Source of the DNA: Agroathelia rolfsii
Taxonomy: Eukaryota; Basidiomycota; Agaricomycetes; Amylocorticiales; Amylocorticiaceae
Direction: 5' to 3'
DNA: 64,000 nucleotides
Assembly (NCBI GenBank): GCA_018343915.1
Contig: JABRWF010000006.1
Span: forward strand, 682,001 to 746,000
Within the stretch, counting starts at the first letter, position 1. Each line of letters opens with the position of its first letter. Made by a program: the position numbers and the translations under genes. The notes beneath the pieces are model-generated. The model ran no database searches and was not told where the DNA came from. It was given only the letters and a program-made list of their open reading frames with translations. Below, one piece after another: positions 35,351 through 47,604 of this stretch.

Positions 35351-36178
35351 TTGCACTTAGCGCTCTATTTTCTGGTACCACGTATGCTTGCAGTTGAATT
35401 CCAAGTACGTGATCTGCCGGACTCATTCCATTCTTTATGGTAAATAGTGTTACTCTATCTTGTTTTTCGATGGGTCAAATAAGTTAAATTGTAGGGGCTG
35501 TTCTCCCAGCTGCAGTTTGGTTTGCTTCGGTACGTCTACCTTCTACACGCCGTACCATTGACTGATGTTGGTGTAGTCATATCAACCAGACGTGTACATG
35601 AAACCTCGGTATCCCAATCGTTCTAGTGCTCTATTTCTGCCGAAAAGGAAATGTTTTGCGCAGCACTAATGTTACAGTTTCTCGTCTCAAGCTGCGATGA
35701 ATGTCTGTTGAGGCCAGGTCACTCACAGCTGTCTGTGCACTACCAAACTCGGTTCTTGTAAGTTGATTTTATATGCATTTATAGCGATTAACTAAGAATA
35801 TATTGCTAGTTCATGTTCATGCCCCAAAAAGGCTACGAGTAGGACATTTTGATGATATCAAGGTTGTTACCCATAGACTATTCTGAATAAACTCCTTTAT
35901 CAGTATGTTATTTCAATATCCAACTTGACTGTCTCATATTTATTGTCTATTCTGTACACACTCCTTGGCCACCAGAACCTTCGTAATGTTCTGAATGAGG
36001 GATCAGGGACTTTTGATCTTCATTTGTGGTAGCAGGCGTTTTATCAACGGTGCATATAGTGTATTTCCTGATATCTATTCACTCAACGTCCTCATTAGTA
36101 TAAACTTCTTTGGGCAATCGTTTCAACGCCGAAGCTCCCAGACTACGAAATAAAATATTCAACGTTGTTACAAACTGA
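35351..36178 (+). pseudogene. DUF6534-like array copy D5, 5'-truncated remnant
   Basis: Only the 3' part of the gene survives. Exon 3 (VALSALFSGTT-like, from 35351), a truncated exon 4 ending AAVWFAS, and exon 5 (LVLYFCRKGNVLRSTN, SRLKLR then a TGA where paralogues have CGG, then MSVEARSLTAVCALPN) are recognisable. Exon 7 (LSILYTLLGHQNLRNVLNEG-like) and a tail TSLGNRFNAEAPRLRNKI ending at TGA 36176-36178 follow. Exons 1 and 2 have been deleted between the promoter-like region at 35181 and exon 3. Tail and exon sequences place it in subfamily B. Confidence 0.78.
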
Positions 36179-37746
36179 CAATATGTCGCAGTTTGAGGCG
36201 AGTGGAATGTATAGGCTAACAAGCTCTGTCTATCCACTATTATTTCATCGTTAAATCAGCTATGACCTCTACCATCGCTCCTCCTATTCGACACCTCTGC
36301 TGGAATCCCTCCGAGCCCATCCAAATTCTTACTAAAAGTTTCAGGTGTTATTCAATTAGAGGCCTTTCTGGGCTAAGAATAAAATGCTAATAATTTCATT
36401 TAACGCAATCACCGCACTCTAATCATAGTACTTGACTGTCATTTACTCCTAACATATTACATGCTGACCATTTAGTTTATTCGTGAATACTCGAATTTAT
36501 TGAGCATCGCTCATAGGAGTACTATCTGTTATTGTTTGAATTGAATATAGTCTGTATCTCAGGAAGAACAATCTCAGGATCGTGTAGTGATGTTGAGTCA
36601 GGGCTATTTACAATGCATCTATTGAGTACATGTATGTCAAATTTACTTCTTGTATGCCTTAATAAGTACACATGACATCATGGTGCATCGGGAAAAACCG
36701 TAAATTGAGAGCAGATAGAAGAGATATTACCAGCAACAGCAGGGTGGCGTTGAGGTGAGATGACCCTAAACAGCTCGATTGTGGCCGATAGTCCTTTATT
36801 TGGGAAATATAAATCACGATCTAGTTGAATCCAGCATGCACCTCCATGTGTCCTATCGTGGCTAAATAGCTCGACATCTTGCGGATTACCTTTGCTGTGT
36901 GTAGTAAACATACCAACAGCACTGGTGATCTGATCTTGCAACTTTGAAGGCACTGCCAAATTAAGGGCCTGGGATACTGAAAAATAGCATATAGATCCCG
37001 GTCACCGGTGTTTCAATACTATGAGACACAGTTCCTGGGCGCTTCCAGACCATTGATCCAAAATGAAAATAGACCAGTAGTATGATATATCTTTTTCATT
37101 ATAATTTCAGGATGAAATAATAATTAACAGGAGTAAGTAGGTATGCTGTTAGTGCTCGTTATGCTGCATTTATAAGGAATTAGTGACTTGCATGTGATAA
37201 AGCTCTTATAACGAACCGGAACATCAAGAAGAATTAGGCGGGTGAAATGCGATAGAAATTCCCAGACGTTATCACACTGGTAGACTCTTGACTGTATCGA
37301 CTACTTGACAATTGTGATTATGCATACCGGTTATACCGCTGTATCACCGAGTGCCCAGAAAAATAGAGCGGAATTTAAAAGCAACAGTGTTGGGCAGTGT
37401 AGCCTGCTTGTCTGGGCCTTGCACCAAGGTTCTTCGTCTCAAGCTGAAGCGCTAAAGGTTGCCATGTTAATAAGCGTCCAATTAACTAAAGCCTGCTGAC
37501 CGAGACCGCTTACCCTGCATATTGATCCGCTGGTCATGCCTGTACTGGCAGCATAGCGCCACTGTCATCCGCCTGAGTGCACTGTACTAGTGATAGTACA
37601 TCATACTCCGAGCCTGAAAGGCATAAACTTTGGGCCATAATCGCACCCTGGGCCTAGTTGTCTTTTTTCAGTCTTTCTTCTCTCTTCAGGTCTAAGACTG
37701 GATACATCTCTCTTTCTTCTTGTGAGCAACTGGCTCAAGAGCCGTA
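36179..37746. other. Array spacer D5-D6
   Basis: About 1.57 kb of AT-rich DNA without a convincing gene; a minus-strand frame at 36678-36959 has no context. The D6 upstream motif TACCCTGCAT is at 37511-37520. Confidence 0.5.
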
Positions 37747-39147
37747 ATGACAGAAGAGGGCTCGGACAACCACGCGATCTCTTGCTCTATTATGCATTTC
37801 TTCCTAGGTCCCATGGTTGCAGGTATGATGATCGAGCAATTTCTGCTTGGGACCATATGCTATCACACAACCACGTACTTTCGCTACCACTTCAATAGCG
37901 ACACTTTCTTCTGCAAATCAATTGTCGTTTGTCTGGTTGCTTTCACCGCGTCACTAGGTATTCTGGACTTGTACGTCCTTGAGTTACTATGTCACATTTT
38001 GTTTGCATGGGAAACTCATCCCGTTATTACTATTTGAAAGTATTACGCTGTACCGCAGATTAGTTTCGGATTATGGCGAATGTGAAAAGTTCGACACACA
38101 GGACTGGACTGCGTGGATGGAGCCAAGTTTGACGGCTTGTATAGCTTTTGTTGCTCATATTTTTTACATTTTTCGATGCTGGGCCGTTATACGTTCCCCA
38201 GTCGTTTGCATTTCCTTGGGGGTTGGTACGTCTTCTGAGGCCTGCTAGTATCTCCTCAGCTTACTTGCCTACCGTCTTCAGTTGCACTTAGTGCATTAAT
38301 TTCTGGTATCACGTACGCACGTAGTCGAGTTTTTGTTTACTATGCTTATCTTTATGTCAAATAGTTCCACCATATTCTGCTTCTCGATAGGTCGAGTGAG
38401 CAAGCTTGAGGAGGTTATCATTCCCGCTATCATTTGGTTTGCATCGGTGCGGACGTTTCTCTTTTTACATTCACTTGCCAAAGTTAATGTTAACCTGCTT
38501 ATCGTGATTAGTCCGGTATATGTGACTTGGGCATTGCGTCTGTTCTAGTACTCTACTTCTGGCGCAGAGAGAGTGTTTTGCGTAGTACCAATACTGTAAT
38601 TACCCGTTTGCGAAGGACGTCTGTCGAGACCGGATTGCTTACGGCTGTTTGTGCATTAGTAAACCTAATTCTTGTGAGTGAACTCTTAATTTGCTGTGGA
38701 TAAACTCAAGACAATACTATCAGTTTGCATCTATGCCCGAGAAAGGCTACGGGTAGGCTACTATAACAATAATACTTGTCATTTGCCGTCTTAATTATCC
38801 TGCTTAACAGTATGTTGGTACATTACCCCATGTCCCACGTATACACATTGTCCGTCTTGTACACGCTCCTTGGCCGTCAGGATCTTCGTCATATCCTTGA
38901 TGAGGGATCAGGAACACTTGTTAGTGACTTTCGGTCTTCATTCTTGGTAGCAGGCGTTCTATCAACGGTAGGTCTAGTGTATTTCCGTTCATATTTATGT
39001 TCTTACTCTTTATCCAACATATAGACTTCTTTGGATAATCAGTTCAAAGACGATGGACTTCGACTGCGAAATAAAATGTCAAATATCGTTGTACATAATG
39101 ATTGCCAATTAAAACCCAGACAATCGCAGGAAGAGGGCGTTGTATAG
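37747..39147 (+). CDS. DUF6534-like membrane protein, array copy D6
   Basis: Intact subfamily B member with the array's usual eight exons. Exon 1 MTEEGSDNHAISCSIMHFFL, GPMVAGMMIEQFLLGTICYH, YFRYHFNSDTFFCKSIVV; exon 2 TLYRRLVSDYGECEKFD, WMEPSLTACIAFVAHIFYIF, RCWAVIRSPV; exon 3 VALSALISGIT; exon 4 SSTIFCFSIGRVSKLEEVII; exon 5 CDLGIASVLVLYFWRRESVL, RLRRTSVETGLLTAVCALVN; exon 6 FASMPEKGYG; exon 7 MSHVYTLSVLYTLLGRQDLR, HILDEGSGTLVSDFRSSFLV; tail TSLDNQFKDDGLRLRNKMSN to the TAG at 39145-39147. The tail pattern TS-x-DN-x-F...RLR-x-K-x-SN is shared with D8. No lesion found. Confidence 0.84.
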
Positions 39148-40790
39148 ACTTTCAATTTCATTACTGATTAACCCCACCACAACCCTCTTAATCATCTCAC
39201 CTGTTTGCTTCTTTTCTTTTCCAATTTTACCCACCTTTGCAATTATCTGCATCTATTGTCCATTATAAAAGTCATTTTGGGCTCAAGGTTAAGAAACACT
39301 AATACTCTCACTCAGCTCTATGCACTATTGATCGTGCGGTTCAGTTACTGCTCTACTTAGTGGCCCGATCTGAATTTTCTGTAGATTATCATGATATGTA
39401 TCTTACTAATAATATAGTCATTGGTGTCTATCATTAAGACAAGGAGACGACCAGCTAGCCCCAAATTTAGATTTACAGTCCACTACTCTCCAACCTGCCT
39501 TCACTGTTGATGATGTTTCTTGTTTGGATCTGCGTACACTAAGGCCCGGGGTATCATTCTCTGATGTGTTCCGTGATAAGAAGCCTAGCTAAAGCCCATT
39601 GTTTTCTCAAAAAATATATATCAAACTGCCTTTGGAGAATATATAGTGCTAACCACTGACAAGTCACAACTTCCAGTTTTGGCTTTGTATGCTCGGGTCA
39701 ACCTGGCTGAATGCTGTTCATGAAGTCAAACAACCCTTATTATCGCTGCCCAGGGAAAAATTAAGTTCAGCATACGCTACAATCAGTGAAGATCCTATCA
39801 TAAATAAGGTGTGGCAGTCTTATCCGAGCCACTGGCATCCTGACTTCAATAGTGCTCTGATCTATTCAACGGCTTTTCCCATTCTACCTCTCCAACTTCC
39901 AGAAAGCCTTGTAGATGGGTATATGTATCATCACTATTACTCACTAGCAAATACTAGTATTTGCAAGAAATAAAGTGGAGCTCAAAGCTAAGGCTGGCAA
40001 CTGTTTTCCGGCTTGAAGTACAAAATAAGATTACTTTCATTCGACTTGAACGTAATATACATAACAATGTAGCTTGGATGTTCTAATCCAAACGTCACTG
40101 ATTATTCATAATTTACTCCACTTCAGTTATCTTGTATACTAGTACATTACTAATATTTACTATTCCGAGTACTGGTAGTGCTGAAATACGATGACAATAA
40201 CTTGAAGCAACCCGGGTTAAGAAGGGTAGTTTCTTCCCTTATATGTATTGCCAATAATACTTTATTACGAAACAAATTATATTACAAAGTCCGGAGTTAT
40301 CATATAGCTGGTATGCTAACATTGCATTAATACATGTAATAGCAATGCCTGGTGAATTATAGTGTGGTGAGCGGGTAGTCTTCAGGAAGTAAAGCGAGCG
40401 TGGGTTGGGCTGCTTAGGAAGTAACACTCACATCTCAGAGCTATAGTGTTCCTGACTTCATATCTGAGTAACCCGGAGAGCCTCAAAGGCCTCAAATATT
40501 ATTAAACAAACACTGGCATTGTCTAGCGGAAGCTGGCTTCCCCGGCGGCCGCTGACAATCTCAGACTTTGCCAATGCTGGGGCCATCATTATGACATTGT
40601 CAACTATGACCAGACCTACCCGGCGCTACCCTCATGAAACCAGATCTCTATCTTTCTACTTCAGGCTTCAAGTCGCTAGTAACCTAATCATTTCAGAACT
40701 GGATATTACACGTCTCACTTCGCTCGTTCATAGACTTGAACAACTGCATCCACTCAAGCTTTCAAATCCGCAAGTGAGCCGGTGTTCATC
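39148..40790. other. Array spacer D6-D7
   Basis: About 1.6 kb, AT-rich, with no gene or element that I can define. Confidence 0.5.
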
Positions 40791-42167
40791 ATGGCGGACA
40801 ATAGCTCCGGGAACTTGAACCATTTGCATTTTGGATCTATTGTAGCCATCTTCTTGGGTCCCATCATGGTAGTTACATAGCCACAATGATTGAATAATTT
40901 CTGTTGGGATAATATGCCATCAGATAGTCACATACTTTTGTTATGATTTCAGCAGTGATAACATCTTTTGCAGGTTGGTTGCTACCTCTCTAGTTCAAAT
41001 TGCTTTTGCAGTATTGCCAGTATTCCGGATTTGTGTCTTCACAGTGCTATTGTGTCTCATTTGCGCATAAATTTCATTCTGCGTGGTGATTTAAAGGACA
41101 ATGCTGTACCCATAGAGTTGTATGGGACTACGGAGACTACGAAAAGTTTGTCTATGACTGGACTTTGGGACAGAGCCAAGTTCAACTGCTTGGGTGACTC
41201 TTGTTACTTATACATTTTATAATTTCCCATGCTGTGTCATTATACATTCGCTTACTGTTTGCGTATTCTTAAGGGTTGGTGGTTTCACTGGGATTTTGCC
41301 AACATTCACTTGGCTCATCTGCCTTCCCATGTCTGGTATCACATACGCTCATGTCTGTATCTTAAGCATTTTACTTTCTACAATTGTCCCATTTACTCAT
41401 GAAAGATGGTATTACTATATTCTGCTTCGAGATGGGGAGGATGATTGAATTCTCAGATCTGTTATTCTGGACACCGTTTGGTTTGCCTTAGTACGTGCAA
41501 TTTCTATATCACTCACCATTTGCTGAAATTAATGTGGGCCATTTGATCAGACTTGTATATGTAATATAGGTATTGCAGCCGTTTTAGTGGTATATCTCTG
41601 GTGCAGACAGATAGTTTTGTGCAGTGTTAACACCACAATCTCCTGCTTGCAACGGAAGTTCATTGAAACCAAGTCACTGACAACTATCTATGCCGTATTA
41701 AACCTGATTCCCTTGAGTCCATTCTAGCTCTTTCTTTATGGTCCATAGCTTTCAGATAATATCATTAGGCCACGTCCAAATCCCCAAAAGGCTACAAGTA
41801 GGTCATTGTGATGACAGTACTCATTAGTTGCAATCCCAAACAATACCTTAAATAGCCTTCAATTTCGATGATCCATCTCTCACTTATACACACCATTCAT
41901 CTTATATACACTTCTTAGTTATGAGAATCTGTGTATCATTCCTAAAGCGAGATAGGGTACATTTTTACTAACTTTCAGGCTTCTTTTTAGATAGCAGGCA
42001 TTTTATTAGTGATGCATCAAACGAGTTGTTTTACATGCTTATATTCTTACATACTAAATTCTCTAAAATGCAGCCTTATTTAGACAATGATACAGCCTGA
42101 CTGCAAGACAATATCGCATATACATCAATTGCAAATTAAACCATCATGGGTAGAAGGAAATATATAG
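40791..42167 (+). pseudogene. DUF6534-like array copy D7, decayed full-length copy
   Basis: All parts of a subfamily B gene can be followed, but they are badly mutated. Exon 1 starts MADNSSGNLNHLHFGSIVAI, FLGPIMVVT and then meets an in-frame TAG; the next block reads ATT GAA TAA where paralogues have ATC GAA CAA. Exon 2 keeps DYGDYEKF-like sequence out of frame. Exon 5 is open (CNIGIAAVLVVYLWCR, ...KFIETKSLTTIYAVLN) but conserved arginines have become cysteine or other residues. Exon 7 and a tail ending near 42167 remain recognisable. Many differences from D8/D9 are C to T on this strand. Confidence 0.8.
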
Positions 42168-43148
42168 AGTCCTAAGCCTACTGACCAATATCCTTTCATC
42201 TCTGTCATTATTCCAAACATTTTAATGTGTCCCTTCCCTTAAGTTCACTTCCTCCAATCCCATCCATTCTCATAAGATTCTGCAGATAATAGGGCGTTCT
42301 AAGCTTGTACAGAATAATGATAATCTTATTCGGTGTACTAACTGCACATACAACAATGACAGCGCTCTAGTCTATAATGCATAACCGCAATTCACTTGGA
42401 TATATAATTTTGATAGCCCCAAGTCTATGAATATCCAGCACTTAACTAGCTGAAGTGGTGATCTTCCTCAATTTACAATTCTGGTAGTTGATATTCAAAG
42501 TCAATAAAGGGCGGCCATGCCAATTGACAAAAGCTCATAATGACTAAACATACTGAGACATGTGATAAACATTGCCACAAGATGTACGATAACTTGCATT
42601 GTGATCTAGAAGCTGTTTCCTGTTATCTTATATTCTTGAATTATAATTACTCATTTCCTCCGTTTATACTTCAGAGTAAATGCTTGTCTAAATCAATACA
42701 TGATTTATTTTAATCTCACTTATTTTTCTGAGGACCTTCCCGGACACACTCAAAATTGAATGTTCTGGATTAAGTCTTGTTTCACCCAGTAACAGCAGAT
42801 TCAGAGTTCAAGTTCGCAATCTAAGAGTTTGGAGACCGATATCGGACTTTGAAGAATTTGAATAACAAAAAATAAAATGGCTCCGAGTCGTAGGTAGGCA
42901 GCTAGGTGGGATCCCATCACCCTGCATCGATAATGGATTACTAATGATAACTTTAATGCCGCTGCCAATACTACTTGTATATATCGAGCCATGTCACTAG
43001 TATAAGCGACCTTAAATCTGGACATTGGGCCATGCCCGGAGCCCTTTGGAACTACTGCATCCCTCTCTCTCTCTCCAGCTTCATCCAATAACTTCGACCT
43101 AAGTGTACCTCTCTTTGCTAGCAAAAACTTGGTTCATTCGTTACAATC
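42168..43148. other. Array spacer D7-D8
   Basis: About 980 AT-rich bases. CACCCTGCATCGAT at 42918-42931 is the D8 version of the upstream motif. A CT-rich stretch at about 43060-43085 lies in the likely D8 leader. Nothing else seen. Confidence 0.5.
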
Positions 43149-44554
43149 ATGGACGAGGGCTCAAGTAGCCCATTGACTCCTTGCTCCGCCATTGGCCCCT
43201 TCTTAGGTCCTATGCTCATAGGGATAATGATCGAACAATTCTTGCTGGGGATAATATGTTATCAAGCAGTCGCGTATTTTCGATACCACTTCAGTAGCGA
43301 CACTTCCTTCTGCAGGTCAATTGTTGCCTGTCTTGTTGTTTCCACCATATTACTAGGTATTCTAGACTTGTGCGTCCACAAGATATGACACCACGAACTA
43401 TTAATATGAAAAACTCACCTTTTTTTGCGACTTAAAAAGTACGACGCTATACTACAGACTTATATGGGAGTATGGCGACTGTGAAAAGTTCGATATCATG
43501 AACTGGATGTTATGGATGGAGCCAAGCTTGACGGCTTGGGTAGCCTTCGTTACCCATATTTTTTACATTTTTCGATGTTGGACGGTCACACGTTCGCCAG
43601 CTATTTGCATCTTCTTGGGGGTCGGTACGTCTCAGGATTTGCCAATGTTACCCAGCTCACCTGGTTTCCTGTTCTTAGTTGCTCTTAACTCTTTGGCTTC
43701 TGGTATCAAGTATGGTCATACCAGCATTTTGTTTGCTATGGGAGTTTACCTCCTATATTTATTCCGTCCTTTTATCTTGAATAGCGTCGCGATCACCTGC
43801 TTTTCGGTGGGTCGGTTAAGCCAACTCCCAAGAGTCGTTGTTCCATCTATCATTTGGTTTGCCTTGGTGCATGTGTTTCCATATATTCCGTGCCATTCAC
43901 TGATGAATCATATCGATTAGACAAGTGCATGTGACGCGTGTATTGCAGTTGTTCTAGTTATTTATCTGTGGCGCAGAGGGAGCGTTTTGCGCAGCACTGA
44001 CGCCATGATCTCTCGCCTGCGACGGATGTCTCTTGAAACCGGGTCGCTCACAGCTATTTGTGCGCTGTTGAATCTTATTATTGTAAGTTGATTTCACCTC
44101 TATTGGTGACCGCTAGCTCACAGATGATGTCGTTAGTTTGGATTTACGCCCCAGACAGGCTACGGGTAGGCCATTGTAATGGCACTGCTCATGGCTTGCG
44201 ATATTGAATAGTTTTTTAATAGTATGGCAGCACAATACTCAATCTCTCACTCATACACGTTATCCGTCCTGTATACTTTGCTTGGTCGTCAGGATCTCCG
44301 TAACATTCTTCATGACGGATCAGGAACACTCATCACCGACCTCCGGTCCTCGTTCTTGGCAGCAGGCGTTCTATCAACCGTATATCTTGTGGCTTTCCTT
44401 GCATCTTCGTATTCTTATATTGCTTCTAACATAGACTTCTGTGGATAATCGTTTCAATGGCGAAGGGCCCAGATTGCGAAGCAAAACATCAAATGTTGTC
44501 ACAGGTGACAATGATAGATTGAAACTCGAACAATTACAAGAGAATAATGTGTAG
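43149..44554 (+). CDS. DUF6534-like membrane protein, array copy D8
   Basis: Intact subfamily B member. Exon 1 MDEGSSSPLTPCSAIGPFLG, PMLIGIMIEQFLLGIICYQA, YFRYHFSSDTSFCRSIVA; exon 2 TLYYRLIWEYGDCEKFD, WMEPSLTAWVAFVTHIFYIF, RCWTVTRSPA; exon 3 VALNSLASGIK; exon 4 SVAITCFSVGRLSQLPRVVV; exon 5 CDACIAVVLVIYLWRRGSVL, MISRLRRMSLETGSLTAICA; exon 6 FGFTPQTGYG; exon 7 YSISHSYTLSVLYTLLGRQD, NILHDGSGTLITDLRSSFLA; tail TSVDNRFNGEGPRLRSKTSN to the TAG at 44552-44554. All introns keep GT/AG. About 330 aa with seven hydrophobic segments. Confidence 0.84.
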
Positions 44555-45512
44555 AGATTGTCTCCATACATTGATAGAGACTTCATCACTGACTCGGTTT
44601 TGACGCTTTTAACCCTCTCGCCTTTTTGATATTTGTCTCTTCCCGCCCACCTATTCTCACAAAAACCCGTAAATTCTCTTCACCATCAGCTTCATTTGGT
44701 TTAATGTACAAATACTATATCTTTCATTCGATGCGGTGTGCGCCATAATGTTTACATTCTATTACTTATAATCCACTGCAATACTACCGTTGTATTTAGC
44801 GTTAATGACTTGGAGTTGATATATATGTTCTTGTTAGAAGCCAAAGTGGATCATTTCCAACTTCAAAGACAGCAAATAGCAGAAATAGCTTAATCACGAT
44901 GAGATATACCACCTAGTTATGCCACAAATAGTCATTATAAGACTTATGGTTGCTTTAATCATGATTCACTTATTTCCTCAAGTATTTTCGGATTGGATTT
45001 GCTCTTTGCTCTCTCATCCCATTGCCGTGAATGCATCACAGATGAAAGTGTTATTCCAACTTCGCTCATCATAGATAATGGAGCTCAGGCTTAGAACTGG
45101 ATTAACTTCCTGCGTACTGTATTTGCTACAATGGTCAAAGTCTTGCCTTTAACCTGGACTAGAGCTTTACTCAGGATACCGGTGAAACTCCAGTGGAAGG
45201 GGTTGGAAAGGGTATAATAGGGACAGAGGAACAGAGGAACATTACTCCTACTACCTAGTATTTCGTTAGGATATGCGATCCACGTGATTGGTTACATGAT
45301 TTTTCTTATATTCACAATAGTTTGCATCATCAATCGTCATCTGTTTGACTACGTACAAGTAGACAAACGGAATAAATTTTCTGTATCGACTGCTGCTCTT
45401 CGTCGTCGCTTGTTCAAGTTGTATTCTCATATATTTGCCATCCTACTTGTTTAATTTTACTCTTGTTGATTCTTGCCTTATTGATGCGTTGATTAGACAT
45501 TGCTGCGGCCGT

Positions 45513-45814
45513 CTATGAGGGACCCCAGCGGAAAAAATTATAGCACTAAAAGTTAAGCACTACGCTTAGCCGAACATGCATTACACTTAGCAAAATAAGC
45601 ACTAGCGGATCGGATGGGCATCCGAAGACCACGTGAAGCTTACATGCTCTCCCCTCACGTGCCTGCTTTTACATGTACTGTGACGTATACCATATATAGT
45701 AATAAAATTGAGAGTTTACGAGCTACAGACTGGCCAGAAAAATATTTTAAGCAGTACTAAAAGCATGACTAAGGAGGCTTTGCCGAGAACGGCAAAGCTG
45801 CGGCAATTAGTCCA
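45513..45814 (+). repeat. Left terminal inverted repeat of the 1.2-kb element
   Basis: 302 bases, apparently identical to the reverse complement of 46427-46728; similarity stops just after ATTAGTCCA. Confidence 0.92.
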
Positions 45815-46426
45815 AAAGGGACACTGGCATGGACTCGACAAAAAGCACATTCACAGTAAGGGATACTGATTTTGCATGATATTTACCCTTGGCCGATTGG
45901 CAAATAGGTCTAAGCCAATCAGATGGCTTGTTTTTAATCTGTTGACGCAATAAATCAATTGTTAGAAATCCCCTGCTCTAGCCCTCATTTGTATTGGGCG
46001 CATACATCCATCTTTCATCAAAGAAGGAAAGTGTCTGGGACTTTGGAACAGTGTATCTCACGGCTAGCACTAGTTCTCGATGGCTACAAGTTCTAAATAA
46101 TATATCTAAATATGGAAAATATGCATAAGACACAGCAAGTACATAACAAATATGCAGGGGAGGCCGGTGACACTACGTTGAACAAACTGTGTGACAAACA
46201 ATCCAGATGCAGTAGATGACACAATATTCAGATCAGACTTGTGTGAAAGCCTAAAAACTATTTTCGCTGCACATCTTAGATATTCCAACACTAAGCACTG
46301 GCATTACTATAGTGTCGAGCTTCAAACGACTAAATTGATATATATTTATGCCTGTGATACGGAATCCAAAATGCTTGCATTTCGTACACGCGACAGACTT
46401 GGACAGAGGGCTTGTGTCCCATCATG

Positions 46427-46728
46427 TGGACTAATTGCCGCAGCTTTGCCGTTCTCGGCAAAGCCTCCTTAGTCATGCTTTTAGTACTGCTTAAAATATT
46501 TTTCTGGCCAGTCTGTAGCTCGTAAACTCTCAATTTTATTACTATATATGGTATACGTCACAGTACATGTAAAAGCAGGCACGTGAGGGGAGAGCATGTA
46601 AGCTTCACGTGGTCTTCGGATGCCCATCCGATCCGCTAGTGCTTATTTTGCTAAGTGTAATGCATGTTCGGCTAAGCGTAGTGCTTAACTTTTAGTGCTA
46701 TAATTTTTTCCGCTGGGGTCCCTCATAG
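46427..46728 (-). repeat. Right terminal inverted repeat of the 1.2-kb element
   Basis: Mirror arm of 45513-45814. Identity of the two arms implies recent insertion or gene conversion between them. Confidence 0.92.
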
Positions 46729-47604
46729 GCCGTCAAAGAATAATCAGAGTATAACAGTGACTAAGCGAGCATTTTTGCATCTCCCTATGCCTTTTTTGTG
46801 CCCACTCGTAAATCTTCGTTAGATCTTAGTTACAGTGTTCCTCAAGGCAAGACATATGAATCATGATACATATAATTCTGTACACAATGTTATTCCTAAG
46901 CAACATAAGTGCTTACATCACGTTCTGCCATCTCAAAACTTGGGTCGTGCCAATCAGAGTGATACATGCGCTTGAATCCCGACCGCGTACACGGTGGTGG
47001 CTTAACAATTAATGTTGTTTAACGCTTAGCCGCCTTAGCGCTTGCTTTTAGGCACATGACGGCCACGCCGCCTGATTCGGAGATGTGCCGAGCCGAATAG
47101 GACGAAGCTTGAAAGCAGAACCCTCAGTTAGTGAACTGAATTCCGAAGCATTTGTCTTCTGAGCTAGCTACTCTATTGCCTCAGGGCTATTACACATCCT
47201 GGCCCAGGCTGCAGTAGGCGGGACTCATCAATAACGCAGTCAACACTGTAACGCATAACTAGAGAAGTGGATGGTTGTAGTACAAGATGCGTTTATCGCG
47301 TTGACTGTAATTTGTTTACAAAGATTCCCTATTGAAATAAGAGTTGGAGTCTGCTTATAGGGATCCAAGTTACCCTGCACCCTGACGAGGTACAACTACT
47401 GCAGTGTCGGCGCCACCGTCATAAACTGGAATTATACCAAACTAGTCCGAGCCTGCCACTGGTAGTAGTCATTGGATTGTACTTTGAGTTGCACCTCAAT
47501 CTCTCAGGCTCTGGCTCAATACATTGACTTCAAGGCCTGATACTTTTCTCGTTACCTGCAGACAACTACCGGTGGCCTACCCGCTGTTGCTCTCGACAAC
47601 CACG

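Larger units (their letters stand above)
45513..46728. mobile_element. Non-autonomous DNA element with about 302-bp inverted repeats
   Basis: Left arm 45513-45814 and right arm 46427-46728 are reverse complements with no mismatch found on reading. They begin CTATGAGGGACCCCAGCGGA. The element is flanked by GGCCGTC on both sides (45507-45513 and 46728-46734; one base of this overlaps the arm ends), a 7-base direct repeat as expected for a target duplication. The 612-bp middle has no transposase; frames there are short. Subterminal repeats of AAGCACTA and CTTAGC occur inside each arm, and each arm carries a small hairpin CTTTGCCG-AGAA-CGGCAAAG (45778-45797 in the left arm). Long arms and short size suit a Mutator-like or foldback MITE; the superfamily is not settled. 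Confidence 0.9.
44555..47604. other. Array spacer D8-D9 with long-inverted-repeat element
   Basis: About 3 kb. The element at 45513-46728 takes up the middle. Left and right of it is AT-rich sequence; the D9 upstream motif TACCCTGCAC is at 47371-47380. No gene seen. Confidence 0.6.

Noticed and set aside
36678..36959. Minus-strand open frame in the D5-D6 spacer
   Set aside because: No related sequence at the same place in other spacers and no splice or domain support.
46106..46472. Open frames inside the 1.2-kb inverted-repeat element
   Set aside because: They are short, overlap the arm, occur on both strands and show no transposase motif.
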